64,000 bases of DNA from Arthrinium phaeospermum (taxonomy: Eukaryota; Ascomycota; Sordariomycetes; Amphisphaeriales; Apiosporaceae): assembly GCA_006503535.1 (NCBI GenBank), contig QYRS01000001.1, positions 2,294,001 through 2,358,000 of the forward strand, in the 5' to 3' direction. The notes below the pieces were generated by a model. That model did no database searches, had not been told where the DNA came from, and saw only the letters and a program-made list of their open reading frames with translations. Each line of letters starts with the position of its first letter. Position 1 is the first letter of the stretch. The position numbers were made by a program, and so were the translations under genes. This document shows positions 12,329-24,119 of the stretch, one piece after another.

Positions 12329-13492
12329 TTATCCTTCAGTCTCGTCCGGCTTCTTGATGCTGACCTGGTACTTCTCGGCCCATTCTGTGAACTCGTCTTT
12401 TTGGCCAGCCCAGGACTTCATCAACATCTCAGATGCGGCAAAGGCATCAAAGAAACAGGCATCCATGGCATCGTCAATCGGGCCGGGCTCCAACTCGTAG
12501 AATGCGCAGGCCAGCTCGTTGAAGCGGTTGGGAAGTCCTCTGAGAAGCGGGAAAACCTCGTCCAGCCGGCGCACGACTGCGCTGCCGGGATCCGCGGGCA
12601 GAGACGGCAGGGTCTTGAGCCTTCGCTTGACCACCGCAGAATACAACAAAGTCGTAAGTCGGAGCCTCTTGAGGCATGAATCCAAACGTTCGCCCAATTT
12701 GTCCGGATCATCCCGTGGGATATGCCTTGTGTTCATGAGGTCGTCTAGGGCATCCTGGGTATCCTGCACAGATAGGCTTGTCGCATCGAGTTGGTGAGCG
12801 ACGTACTCAACCTCGTCTTCTTCCTCGTCCTCGGCTTCTTCGCCCTCCTCTTTCCATTCTTTCAGTTCATCAAGAACGTCTTTCAGTGTGTCCCGGTACT
12901 GCTCCACTTTCTTCACCAGCAGGCCTGCAATACCAAGCTTCTTCAAGAGTATCACGTCGTCACATGCTGCCCAAATGACACCGGTGACTGTCATGCTGCC
13001 CAAACCACCGGTGATGCCATTCTTCTTCTCTGGCGGTATAACCTTTCCGTTCAGCGGTATCGCTTCAATCAGAGTCTTCAGTTCTTTCAGGACCCGGTAG
13101 CACCTCCAAGCCAGATCCTGCCGCGCAACCGCCGTGTACCTGTCGACGTCGCATGCCTGAACCGCCGACGCGATCCCCGGGATGGGACCGGCGACTAGCT
13201 CCTTGAGCACCTTGACGACGGCCGAGGGTGTGAAGGGCTCGTTGATGATCAGCAGGGAGATCTTGGTGCTGTGGGCTCTGATGAGGCTGGCCGAGTCGTG
13301 GGCCAGAGACAGGGCGTCGATGGTCTGCGACTGCGGGGTGGATGACGATGATGGCGGGGTAGTTGCTGAAGAAGTTTTGTCGGTCGCGGCCGCGTGCAGG
13401 ACGGGTTCGAATTGGGAGATGAGCGCACTTGTCGTCTGCACAATCTTGTTGAGGGCGTCATTTGAGCCCGCAGGCACCTGTGCTGTCGCCAT
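12329..13492 (-). CDS. GCIP / cyclin-D1-binding protein 1-like
   Basis: A single-exon frame of 387 aa. I chose the ATG at 13492 (MATAQVPAGSNDALNKIVQ); the open frame extends upstream but without ATG. Helical regions such as ALISQFEPVLHAAA, NGITGGLGSMTVTGVIWAAC and a C-terminal DACFFDAFAASEMLMKSWA resemble the fungal members of the Grap2/cyclin-D-interacting (GCIP) family. These are helical-bundle proteins of poorly known function, linked in animals to cyclin D and HLH proteins. A strongly acidic stretch (EEGEEAEDEEEDEVEY) lies near residue 230. The frame is intact over its whole length, which contrasts with many neighbours. Family assignment is from pattern recall and is fairly likely. Confidence 0.75.
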   Translation of the reverse strand: MATAQVPAGSNDALNKIVQTTSALISQFEPVLHAAATDKTSSATTPPSSSSTPQSQTIDALSLAHDSASLIRAHSTKISLLIINEPFTPSAVVKVLKELVAGPIPGIASAVQACDVDRYTAVARQDLAWRCYRVLKELKTLIEAIPLNGKVIPPEKKNGITGGLGSMTVTGVIWAACDDVILLKKLGIAGLLVKKVEQYRDTLKDVLDELKEWKEEGEEAEDEEEDEVEYVAHQLDATSLSVQDTQDALDDLMNTRHIPRDDPDKLGERLDSCLKRLRLTTLLYSAVVKRRLKTLPSLPADPGSAVVRRLDEVFPLLRGLPNRFNELACAFYELEPGPIDDAMDACFFDAFAASEMLMKSWAGQKDEFTEWAEKYQVSIKKPDETEG

Positions 13493-14831
13493 TCTGTGGG
13501 AGGATAGGTCGTATAGGTAGGATGTCAAATTTGCTGGCCCGACGCCGTGTTCGTGTGTCGCAAATTTGGAAGACTGCCTGAAGTGCTGTATTTTTTTATT
13601 TTCGACCCCACGTACCCCACCTAACTCTTGGGCTACCTAAGTCAGATACCCTGAAACTGATCTTGGATCATCTTCCAATTGCCTATTCCCTGCGGAGTAG
13701 TCAGACCTAACATGGTGAAGATATTCATTAGTTTTATTCCTAGCCTTGTAGTATGATGTGAACGCGCTCATGAATGAGTTCTGATCATGTTATCCTTGCA
13801 TCCTGGCGGTAATGGTAGAGCAGCCTTGACCAATTTAGTGTGGCAGCAGCGCAGCGCAGTTCTAGCAATTCGAGCTCCTACCTGTGACAAATTGTAAGGG
13901 ACATCACCCATCATTTCACCGTTGAAGGCTGAAGCTCAGAAGGACCCGGTCTGGTGGTCGAGATGTCAGATCCACTTCAACCAAACTCCCAACTTCAGCG
14001 GCCCGAGGGCTATTTCGACTGCGACTACAACTCTTTACTGGAAGCGGCTACGGTACTTGAAACCTTTCGCGGTTCACCCCAGAAAGGGTGCATTGTTAGC
14101 AGCAGTTAACAGTCATTGGCTTGGTTATTCAAGACGTCGCCTTCTTCCATCAATATCAATTTGTGAATCTCTGAAGACACCTGTTAGCCCCCTACCCGTC
14201 GCAATGTGTTTCTGTCTGTGTTTCTTCTCAAACCTGCAAGCTCGAGTATCATGCATCAATTAAACACTCTGTGATATTCCGGGACGACTACTTCCGCGCG
14301 GCTACTTCAACGCGCGCTGCCGATTTCCCCCTACACGGTAACATGGACGCGACCGAAGCGCACCCGACTGGCCGTGAATGCCTTTTGGTGCCTGTGCAGC
14401 AACATCATGCCTGTTATCCACGCCATATTGCGTTCAGATGCAAGATCTTGGTTCCTATGGCTAATTGGTACTGACGTAACGTGCTCCGACTGAGCCGGTT
14501 CTGTACCTTGTGTTGGAGGTTCGCGTCAGTGCCCTTGGTGGCCATTATTCTTCCTTGTCTTGTCCAGTCCACAGCAGGACGATGACTGGCATCGTGAGGG
14601 ACCAAGGGGGATGGGAATGAATGAGTATTACTAGCTAGTGTACCATGATGCTTTGCGCTGCCAAGTAACCATTACATGGAGTCGCTGCCTGTTTTCCATA
14701 TCCTTCTATTTATTCACTTCATTGGGCGCTTGCCAGTGACCATGATGTCGAACCTGTTGCCAAGTCTTCTTGATAAGTATGCAGCAGCGCACACTGTCTA
14801 AGTCGTACCATGCGTTTGAGTGGCAAATCGG
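13493..14831. other. intergenic
   Basis: About 1.3 kb with only short unsupported frames. Confidence 0.4.
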
Positions 14832-16022
14832 TCACTGCCGGGAGAGTCCGGACTTGATCGCCTGTGCCTGCAAATGCTCAATGTGAAGCTTTGTTGGGGT
14901 AAACACCGCTTCTTCCACAATCGAATCGATCTTTGCAGTGACAGCTCTGACAGGAAAGCACTTCCTATGGCCTTTAAGATGTGGAACATTTGCGATGATA
15001 TCTTTTAGATCCATCACAATCGACGACACCGAACACATACCGAGATCCCGCCCCATGAGCATGTAGCAGAGACGAGCCGTTTGGAGAGCATGCGTGAAGT
15101 ATTCCAGCATGACCAAGTTGCATTGTTTACTGTTACCGCCGCTGGCGTTATGGTGGACGGGAAGGGGGTGTCGAGCGCTGCAATGGTATACAGTCTCTCC
15201 ATACAGCGCGATCCCAGATGGCTCGTCGGGCAGAAGACGCAGGAGCCGCTCAAACGGGCGGAGAAGGCTCTCAACGGTATCGTAGTGCAGTTTCAGAATG
15301 ATGTCTGTTGGATCGGGCGTCAGTGTAAAAGCCTTTAGCCAAGACAATGAGTTCATTTCCCTTCTTCACTCCGCCGTACATGATTTGGGTGTTGGTTGAA
15401 ACTTACCAGGGACTTCGGGGGGCGTGAGGGAATTCTTCACGGTTTCTTCTATCTTGATATGCTGTGCCAAAAAGCTTGCTGTTGACGCGAAACGCGCCTG
15501 ATCGCCCAGTTCCCAGGTGATCCATAACAGCTCCAAGTTGGAGATGAAGTTGTAGCTGGCATCGTCCCACACGCAGTCGAGCCAGTATCTCGACCACGGT
15601 CTCAGGATGTGGGTCAAGTCATATTTGTCGGTTAGGACAGTGACTTCGAAGAGGTGCTGTGTGGTGATGATATGATTAAGCATTGGCACACCGTCGAACT
15701 TGGCATGAATTATGCCAAGCAATGTCGACATGGCCTCGGGAGAGTCCTCAGGTAGGCTGACTATCCAGTCGCCGTCTTTCGGCTTGGATTCAGCGAAACC
15801 GCTGAATAGCATCTTCTTCCAAACCAAAGAAGCGCGGGCCATAGTTCGAGAGCACACGCGAAAGGTAAGGGCGACATCGTGGTCGTGGGTGCCATCTGAG
15901 CAGACTTTCGAAGAAGTACACTGCGTAGTACCAACTCTCAGTAGAAGATCCCCATCGTCATCGAGCGCCTTTACAGGAGGCTCATCGGGCGTTTCGGGGC
16001 ATATCATCAAGACAGAGGCCAT
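14832..16022 (-). CDS. BTB/POZ domain protein
   Basis: Two exons: 16022-15407 and 15304-14832, joined through a 102-nt intron with GTAAGT and CAACAG sites in phase 1, giving 362 aa. The N-terminal part has the fungal BTB pattern: GDLLLRVG, FRVCSRTMARASLVWKKML, FAESKPKDGDWIVSLPEDSP, then HAKFDGVP and a helix with LTDKYDLTHILRPW. BTB domains mediate dimerisation and can link substrates to Cullin-3 ubiquitin ligases; no partner domain is visible here. The second exon (DIILKLHYDTVESLLRPFER) is Cys- and Leu-rich and unrecognised. This gene differs in exon structure and sequence from the three BTB genes at 54-64 kb and belongs to a separate, widespread fungal BTB group. Confidence 0.85.
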
Positions 16023-17657
16023 GGTGCAAGTCGCGTTGTGTTATGGTGTGAGTACTTGATTGCAGTGTGAAGTTTTGGGGCACTTGAAAAGACCTCGTAA
16101 GGAAATTGATCAAGTTGCTTGAGGAGGCCTGAAGCGTTGATGTGCCAGCGACATCAAAGAGAGAAAAAGAGAGAAAAGGACAGGCGGCAAGCCACCCTGT
16201 GTAAGAGGGCATCTGAATGCATGTACATCAATAACAGGGAACCAGCTTACGAAGTACGAGCTGCTCAGCCTAGCGTCACGTAAAAGACACAAGCATCATC
16301 ACTAGCGCGTTAAAGGTGCCGACTTTTGCAACATGAGCTTCACAATCGAATTTCCTACCTATGGAACAGGTAAACAATATGTTTAATCATTCCTGCTCTT
16401 GCTTGTGAAAATATTGGGTCGCCATGTAATAACTAGTCTCAACTAATCTACCAGGTCATGACTTGTAGGGAGTCTCCCTGCTCGCGTTGGATATCCAATT
16501 CAACGAACCGATATGCGACAGCGTCATACTCTGCAAGGGTCTACAGAGGTACCCGACCAGCTGGGCATACATGTTAAAGGAGCCCCTATGATAGAAAATA
16601 TCTCTACTTGCCTCCCTCCTCGAGAGTGGCTTCAGTCAACTGTCTAGGGGGAGTCTCGGATATGTGGCGTAGTTGGTGAGTCGGATGAAACAAAATATAG
16701 AATCGAAACTCATCGTATCCGAACGGCTTTCCCCAACCCGTTGATGTGGCATTTACTCCGTGAGTCGGATCCGTATAGGGCTTCTCTTTTCCCCATCCTT
16801 TTCCATCTTCTACAATTCAGCACTTACCTGTAGCTCTGACTCCCGGATTGTTCACATCGTGGCATTTTCAGCTGCTTTCTATCCAGAAAAACGAGTCTAC
16901 CAATTCCATGTTCAAGTGGTACAGCAACGCCAAGCTGTGTACCTCGTATCTCCACGGCCCGAGAAATGGGGGCAAAGCATTGCCGTCTGCGGAAGGTGAC
17001 AAGGACACTCCGGAAGTGTCTAGATGCATATATTGTAACAACAAGCCCTCGGTATGGTTTCTCGAGGATCGACGCCGCAAAAGTTGCTTGCAACCCGCCG
17101 TGTGGGGTTCTACGACGTGGACTGGGCGCCATTGGGCACACGTCCTGAGCTCGCCAACGCCATCGCAGCCGTGCCTGGCATTCCTGTAGATTATCTGATG
17201 GGCCAGAAGCCTATTGACAACGCCTGCGTCGACAAGCGAGGACCGAGCCGAGTGAGGACTGGGTGGCGGATGAATGGGGTCTGCTGGTGCCAACGCCCGA
17301 TTGGTTCGGAAACTGCGATGATTTGGCCGGAATAGGGGTCTTGCGCCCTCCTGACGGGTGGCGAATGACAGAAGAATAATCGGAGCGAGATCAGTGGTGT
17401 TGAAGCCTGAGACAAACGGCTTGCTAGTTTGTCAGTTACCCTAGAATCGGGAAGGGTGATATCAAAGTTCGTATGTAATATTGTCATATACACTATTTCT
17501 AGGTTTCTTAACGTTTTAAAAAAAGATGCTACCACACCATGGATGCGCTGTACGTACTCTACGCAAAGACCAAGGCATACGAACTAGTTTAAGGCCAAAT
17601 ATGTAGTCTATTCTCTTAACTATGCTGCATGTGAATATCTCAAGCCAACGTTGTCAC
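16023..17657. other. intergenic
   Basis: About 1.6 kb. Short frames at 16760-17335 on both strands share no recognisable domain. Nothing supported. Confidence 0.4.
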
Positions 17658-20509
17658 CTAGCTACTGGAGAAGGGTGGTTCCTCGTGGTTGCGGCGCTGT
17701 TTGAAGTACGCGCAATCGGGGTCGACGACGTGGTTCACCTTGAATTCATGCAGTTGGTCCCTCTTACGGCATGCCTGGACGACGGGGTCGATCAGCTGCA
17801 TGAGCTTGTCGTCTTGAAGGCATTTCATATCTAGCGTGAACTTGAGCGGGCTCTCCGAGGTATCCTCCAACTTACCCTCGAGCGCGCCAAGGAGTCTGTC
17901 GGTACCCTTGTATAGCGACGCAATGTCCTTGCAGCTGATACCCTGGTAGGTCCAGGCATCGTCCGGCTCGTTGGGGTCCACACAGCCACAGGCCACAAGC
18001 ACGCCTTGCCCGAGGATACTCACAAAAAGGCTAGAACGTGCCATGGCCAATGAGATGTGGTAAAGGCAACCCCAAGCAACGGCCATTGAAAACCAAGCAT
18101 CCTCTGGCTGTAGACCTTCCACCTTGCCTGTCAATAAAGAGACAAGAAATCGTTTGGCGGGGGTTTTGTCGTGGTTCTGGATCCCCGTGACAGCTTGCAC
18201 CTTTTCGTATACAACCTCTACGCCGCAGGCGAATTCGAAGCATTCAACCACGAACTTTGCATCTCGGTTGCCCGTCTGGAAGCTGTCGCTATTGGACCAG
18301 TCCTCGAGCTTGGCGCATATGTTATGCAATAGGGCTTTGGTATCTGTGTATAGCCTCCCTGCGCTGTTTATGAACTTGTAGATGTAGGCTCCAAAGTCCA
18401 GATTGGTCGTCTTCCCAGCGGCGGCGTCCAGTGGCCACTCGGTTGGGGTTAGGTGTCGGAAGTATTTCAAGGCCGGGCTCAGCGTCTCCATGTACCGCTG
18501 TGCCATGACTACAGCATCGCGGGCGTCGCCGGCCCCTGCGAACAACCTTTCCGATTTGCAGGGGGATTCCTCGTCGATGCCGGCAATCGACAGATTGTGA
18601 GGTCCCTCCACGCGGATATTGAGGTCCAAATACGGATCGATCTTGGTGACTAACCACCTCAGTAAGCCCAACTCATCGACATCAGTAGCGTTTTGGTCCA
18701 GAGCGAGTCGGCGTAGCCGTTTTGGGGCAGGCTCCCAGTTCGACTCCGAGGCTACGCCCCTGTGCCGCTTGGGCTTGGCGATCGAGACCATACCGGCCGA
18801 GCCAAGCTGTTGCTTCTCCATCCTCTCCGCCTCTCTCATCTTGGCCTGCAATACCCTGATACTCGCCTTGATGCCATCGATTTTGAGTTGAATAGACAGC
18901 TTTTTGATCTCGATCTGATTCAAGGTTTGCTCGAGTATTAGTCCTTGATCGACCTCGTCCTTCTCAAAGAGGGTTTCTGCGGTGTGACTCTCTTCATGGA
19001 GATGCTTGTCGGTGGCATCTTCCCCCTCTTTGTTCAGCTCCCTTATCTGGTCGTGATGGGCTTTCCACTCCTTCTTCAGGGTGGAAATTCGGGCCCTCAA
19101 TTCATGGGAGGTATGACCTGGGGCGGCCGGGGCAAAGCTGCCGTCGCTGCGGACCTTGTACTGACCCACTAGCCAGAACTCCCCGTCGCGGAAAGGGAAG
19201 CCGACCCTGTAGGCAGGGGGTTCGCCTTTGATGTCTGCCTTGATCTTCGCATGATATGTCAGGTCACCGTATCCACCTTGCATGAGCACCGCACCCGGAC
19301 CAATACCACTGAAGTCCCGGTGCACCAAGGTTCTGCATCGTGCTTCTGAGTGTACGTCCCTCCACTCTGCCTTGATAGCGTCGTCGACAAGGTAATCCGA
19401 GAGAACCAATCCTCGAACGTCGCCAATGAGGCCCCGTGTGAGCTCCAGGGCGTTCTCATGCTCCTCCGTAGACTCCTCGTCGAGCACCAATGTCCGCAGT
19501 TGACCCGAGCCCTGGAGGTGGCAGGGTAGCAGGTAGCCAATCGGTTTGGCATCGAGCTCATCAAGGGCGGTCTTGACCTCATCATCAAAGGGGGGCTTGG
19601 CCTCCGCTGAGCCGGCCTCTTCGGGTCCATCCTCGCAGGGTGGAACTACAGCTTCGTCTACGCCCCATAACGAATAGTCGAGCGAGGCGCAGGCGTCACC
19701 GAACTTGTCCGTGTCAAAGAAGGCCGCTTTGCCGTCGACGCATGTGCGTAAGATGTTGGCAACGAAGTACACGAGGTATTCCTCTAGGCACAAGAGCGGG
19801 TACCCATCCTGATCCCCGTCATTAGCCTTCCCCTGTGAGTCTCTGCCGCGCTTCAACCAATTCAGCAACCCGAGTTTCAACAGGGACATTGGCAGTATGT
19901 CCGTCTTGGAGCAAAGGTCTCGGACACGCCGCAGCACTTCCATTACCCCATCGGGGAGGGTGTAATCGCCGAAGTAATACACCGTTTTGAAAACGGAAGT
20001 ATCCAGATTGTGCGTCTGGACAATGTTCGAACCCACAACGGCGACAGCAGTGTCGCCTGCGACGTTGACGATTGAGCCTGGAATTGGGCCGGGCATTCTT
20101 CTCCCATCCAGAGCGGCTTTGACGAAGTCTCTTTGCTCTTGGTCATAATTCTGGCAGGGCTTCTTCCACGGGGTCCCCGGAGGGCAGTCTTTCGGCTCAG
20201 CCAGTTGTTGGTGTATTTGAAGGTATCCCCAATGAGGTAGCGGTGGTCAACTATCACCTGATGGGGTCCGTCTCCTTCTATACCCGGGTACCAGACGATG
20301 ATGTTGCCCTCCTCATCGCCGACAAGGAAGGCCAGGTCAGCATTGTGGTACCCGAGATGGGCGATGCGGTGCGTCCTGGCTCTGGTCGCAATATATTTGT
20401 ATTTGTCCTCGTCGTTCGGGTGTCTGGCGCCAATACCTAAGCCGCGGTGTAGCAAGCTCTCACACACCACAAACGGAAACTTATCATTGCCACCGTTGGT
20501 GGTAGCCAT
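17658..20509 (-). CDS. large coiled-coil protein of unknown function
   Basis: Starts at ATG 20509 (MATTNGGNDKFPFVVCESLL) in one frame, which reads about 100 residues (EEGNIIVWYPGIEGDGPHQ). It continues from about 20235-20160 in another frame (HQQLAEPKDCPPGTPWKKP) and stays open for over 800 codons to 17658. Whether an intron or a one-base indel links the two frames is not resolved. The long part has an N-terminal block with LPMSLLKLGLLNWL and CLEEYLVYFVANILR, a middle block with GYLLPCHLQGSGQL, a coiled coil at about residues 330-430 of that frame, and a basic KPKRHRG / PKRLRRL stretch that could be a nuclear signal. I do not recognise the family. A shorter paralogue with two stops lies at 58073-59449, with the same order of blocks. 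Confidence 0.75.
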
Positions 20510-21334
20510 CTTGCTCGGGCTGTAGGTCGTGGTTAGCGGGACAGGGTACCATCCATGTGGGGGGTGGTGGGCGCCAGTAGAAGCTATACTTACATGGTCT
20601 GGGGTGGATAGAGTGGTGGCTACTACTTGTGAGTGATGCAAGTGAAGTGATGGTATAAGCTTGAGGTACCCAGGGCCAGAGGGTAGCCGTTGCCAGGGAT
20701 CCTAGTCGTGCAGAGGGTGGAGGGTGTGGGGGGGGGCGGGGGGGGGGGGACGGAGTGCTAGTGTAAGTAGTATGGCGTGTAAGGTTGGATGAGAGGAGGA
20801 TTTCCTGTAAATGCCTCCGAAGCACATCTTGAAGGGAAAAGGTGGAAAGGAAACAACAGGTGAAGGAGAAGTATTAATAAGTGAAGGAAAAGGGATGTTC
20901 GCATTGAATGTAGTAGGTGAAATCAATGAATGTACTTAGTTACTTGGAAGGCAATATCTGCCCCGTAACTACCTAACGAATCACTGTAATATAACTTATT
21001 TACAGCCGCTCTAGTATAGAATTGGCCCGCAAACCACTCAATATACCTGTTGGTATATCCAGTTCAGGGGCAACTTATACGCACGGACCACCTGTTTTAC
21101 CGTACGAAGGGGATCTCACGATCCCCCTCCCTACCTAGATAGACCATGCATCATACAGGAACCAAAATATACCATATTGTGCATCACCACCTACCGTACG
21201 ATCGTACAGAGCCCATTCAACAATACCTAACATGCCGCAGCTCCCCGACCATATGCCTCTGCGAGCTAATAGTTACTTGTTCATTTACCAAATATTCCTC
21301 CCACTCTCGCCATCTCTCTCTGATTTGTGATTTT
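20510..21334. other. intergenic
   Basis: Upstream region of the coiled-coil gene. Contains a G-rich homopolymer stretch at about 20728-20752. No gene seen. Confidence 0.4.
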
Positions 21335-21640
21335 CACCACCTCGATAGACTAGGTCCGACTTCTCGGTTGGGCGTACTGACTACCGATTTCACCTCTATC
21401 ATCTGCACGCACCTGTCTTCTCTCGGCTTGAGCTTCTGCCACCTCGCCCAACAAGGTCGCAAATCCCGACTGGGCATTGGAATCGTGAAGTTCGCCAAAC
21501 ATCACACTCGCCACTAGTCCTCTCCCATCCACACCTTCTATCACCTCGCTCAACAAGGTCCCGCTTCCCGGCTGGGCCTCTCAATCCTTGATCTCACCGA
21601 CCGTCTTACTCGCCACGCGCATAGAACTTCCTTATCCTGC
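21335..21640. repeat. three-unit degenerate tandem repeat, about 103 bp
   Basis: Similar blocks start near 21335, 21439 and 21541: CACCTCGATAGACTAGGTC, CACCTCGCCCAACAAGGTC and CACCTCGCTCAACAAGGTC. Each is followed by a CCCGACTGGGC-like block and, in units 2 and 3, an ACTCGCCAC block. Spacings are 104 and 102 nt. No coding frame spans all units. Confidence 0.6.
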
Positions 21641-22362
21641 CCCAAATAAGAGGTTAGACAAGTAAGCCAAGGCAGCCCACCTGTTCCTGCACAGATAAGT
21701 TAGACAGTAAGCACGGAAATCGATCCTCCAATCTCCTTTCCGCAGTTGTATTCTAACACAGTATAGTATAATACTGAATGGTAGACCTCAGTGGTGGACA
21801 GCAGTCTGGCGTCCCTCCTGGTGGCCCCTCCAGCCATGCTCCATCGGCCAACTATTACTTGAAGGCCACCATTTACCGAGGGATGAATGCAGTCAATATA
21901 CGCAGGCGCAGCAAGGGCGACTTCAGCTCTCTCAAGATGTGTGCGCTTCTGGAGGCTGCTGCATTGTCATCCACGTCTGGTAGAGATCAAAGCATCAAGC
22001 CATACCCGGCCATGTTGTCCGCTTGAAGAGGTATACAGATGATAGGGGATACTGTTCAGTGACTCTCTTGCGGTCAATACGAAGACGGTGAAGTGCAGGA
22101 CTGACTCGAAAGGGTCCAGGACCCGTACCATGCCGGTATCGGTACTTTTTCAAACCGATGGAATCACCACGGCGAAGCGGGCCGCCCCAAGGGCCATATA
22201 CGAGCAGCAGCAATGAGCGTGCAGAGTCACCATGGGGAATAGATAGTTCTTAACGCTGGCCGTCTTTATCAATGCAGTGGGTACATATTAAATATCGGAG
22301 CTTTTTGTCTTCTTTTCCTCTGTCGAAATGCGTAGCATCCGTATCAGCAGGGGTAATACTTA
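21641..22362. other. intergenic
   Basis: No supported gene; short frames only. Confidence 0.35.
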
Positions 22363-23746
22363 ATGACATATCCGCCGATGATCATGAGAATCGTCGAAAC
22401 CGTGAGACATGTTCTCCTAGCTTTGATCACCACGGCACCCTACGGGCTGTTCGGAAACGGCGGCTCATGGAAGTCGTGGGAATGGGTCCCCGAAGAGTTC
22501 ATGAAGCGAACATCTCCCGTCGGCGATTGGAACCATTTTCCAACCGTCACGAGCTATGTCTATGGGACAATGGCGTCACCGTTTGTACCCGTTCCGATCG
22601 AGGGCGTTGACGGAGACGAGTTTCTTGCCTTGGAGTGCTACGACCTGAAGGAGAGGAAGAGTCTCTTGGAGAGTTCCAGTTTGTTCGAAGCAAGGTTTCC
22701 TATATGCCCACATGCTGGGACAGAGGAGCGGGTCCGGACAAAAACGATTCAGGACTTTGTGAAGTTGGTCATCTGTGCCTGGCCACAGGAGATACGACGC
22801 CGATGTCGAGGCCCGCAGCGTTTCATCATGGAGAGCCTCCTCAAGACTATGAACACGTTCATTATCGACAATATTAGTCCGACAGTTGGCGTTCATCTTA
22901 CGGCAAACGCGGCGATCATAGCCTTGTGTACAACGAGGTTTATACTGTACAATCGTGCCTATCTCATCATCTTCCTGACCTTACTGGCGGGCATGGAACT
23001 GGCGGGCATGGATCAGGAGATATCCCAGATGGTCGCTCAAGTGTTCGACATCATCGCAAAATACTTCCCATCACAAGTTCAGGAGTGGGCAAGCAAAAAG
23101 CTGAAGAATAAGAAAAAAAAAGCAACACAAGCAGATCCACGACAGCCAGCCGATGCAAACATTAAGAGACCAAGAGTTTCTTGACGAGGCCCTTCGGTCC
23201 GTGGAGGCTGAAGAGGGATGTAACTCGTCAGGAGAAGAACCAGATTCGTCAGATGTGGAAGGCCTTGACCTCTCTGGGGAGGCGAGAGTTAATCACCTCG
23301 ATGTCATTTACTACATGGTAGCGGAAGCTCTAGGCTTCCGCCCTGGAGACCTGGGCTTGAACTACAACCAGTCGTTTGATGAGAAAGGCAGGGCTTATGT
23401 AAATGCCAAGCCGTTGCTGGTCGTCTCGGACAGCGCCGGGCCTCCAATGCTAGGACTGATGTCCAGGTCTTGGTATAACCAGTATTCGACTGGTTTGGAA
23501 AGACGGAAAGGCAAATTCATGATGGTAGCTTTCAGAGACGGGACGAGAGACGAGGCGAGAGATGAGGCCATGGAAGGGGCTCCGACCCAGGACAATGAAA
23601 CGTGCCTGTATGAGGTGGAGTTGATAGCTGATAGGAAGGGCTATGAGCCGGAGACATGGCGTATTGTGGGAGTCTGGGTGCCTGTCAACCTAGGCGAGGT
23701 CGAGCTGAAGGGGTGTAATTGGGGGCTGGTTCGGACCGGGTGCTAA
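22363..23746 (+). CDS. uncharacterised protein with hydrophobic segments
   Basis: A frame from ATG 22363 (MTYPPMIMRIVETVRHVLLA) runs to a Lys-rich region, and a second frame continues to 23746. The join falls at an A9 run (23113-23121): one base fewer would connect KKLKNKKKK directly to QHKQIHDSQPMQTLRDQEF and give one protein of about 460 aa. The first half has a hydrophobic stretch (AAIIALCTTRFILYN followed by AYLIIFLTLLAGMELAG); the second half is soluble and acidic (SSGEEPDSSDVEGLDLSG) and ends near WRIVGVWVPVNLGEVELKG. I do not recognise the family. It lies directly beside the AT-rich block, so it may be an accessory gene. The true start could be further upstream. Confidence 0.6.
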
Positions 23747-24119
23747 GATGCATGGAAAGTTGATCTAATATGTTGTTCGGGTTCTACGGAGATTTTGATA
23801 GAAATCGTCGGAATGCAATCGTCGAGAGCTCTTACCGAGGAGCAGGCAGTCGGCAATAAGCCCACATGAATGGACTCCATTGGCGAGGGCTTTGCGATGC
23901 AAGGCCCGACTTCTCATGGCGGAAAGGGTAGTATTCCTGGTGCTTATTAAGACTGGGAATATGATAGTAAGCAGAGTACACATTGTTTGAAGTGCTGGAT
24001 ACAGTGGAATCGTTACTTGGGTGGTTAGAATAAGCTTATTTCGCACAAGTCTTGCTGGAATATGGTTATATCGCCCCATCTTGCGCAGGCGCTTTAACAG
24101 AACCTTAACTTAACTTTAG
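23747..24119. other. transition into AT-rich DNA
   Basis: Base composition falls toward AT. No gene supported. Confidence 0.4.
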
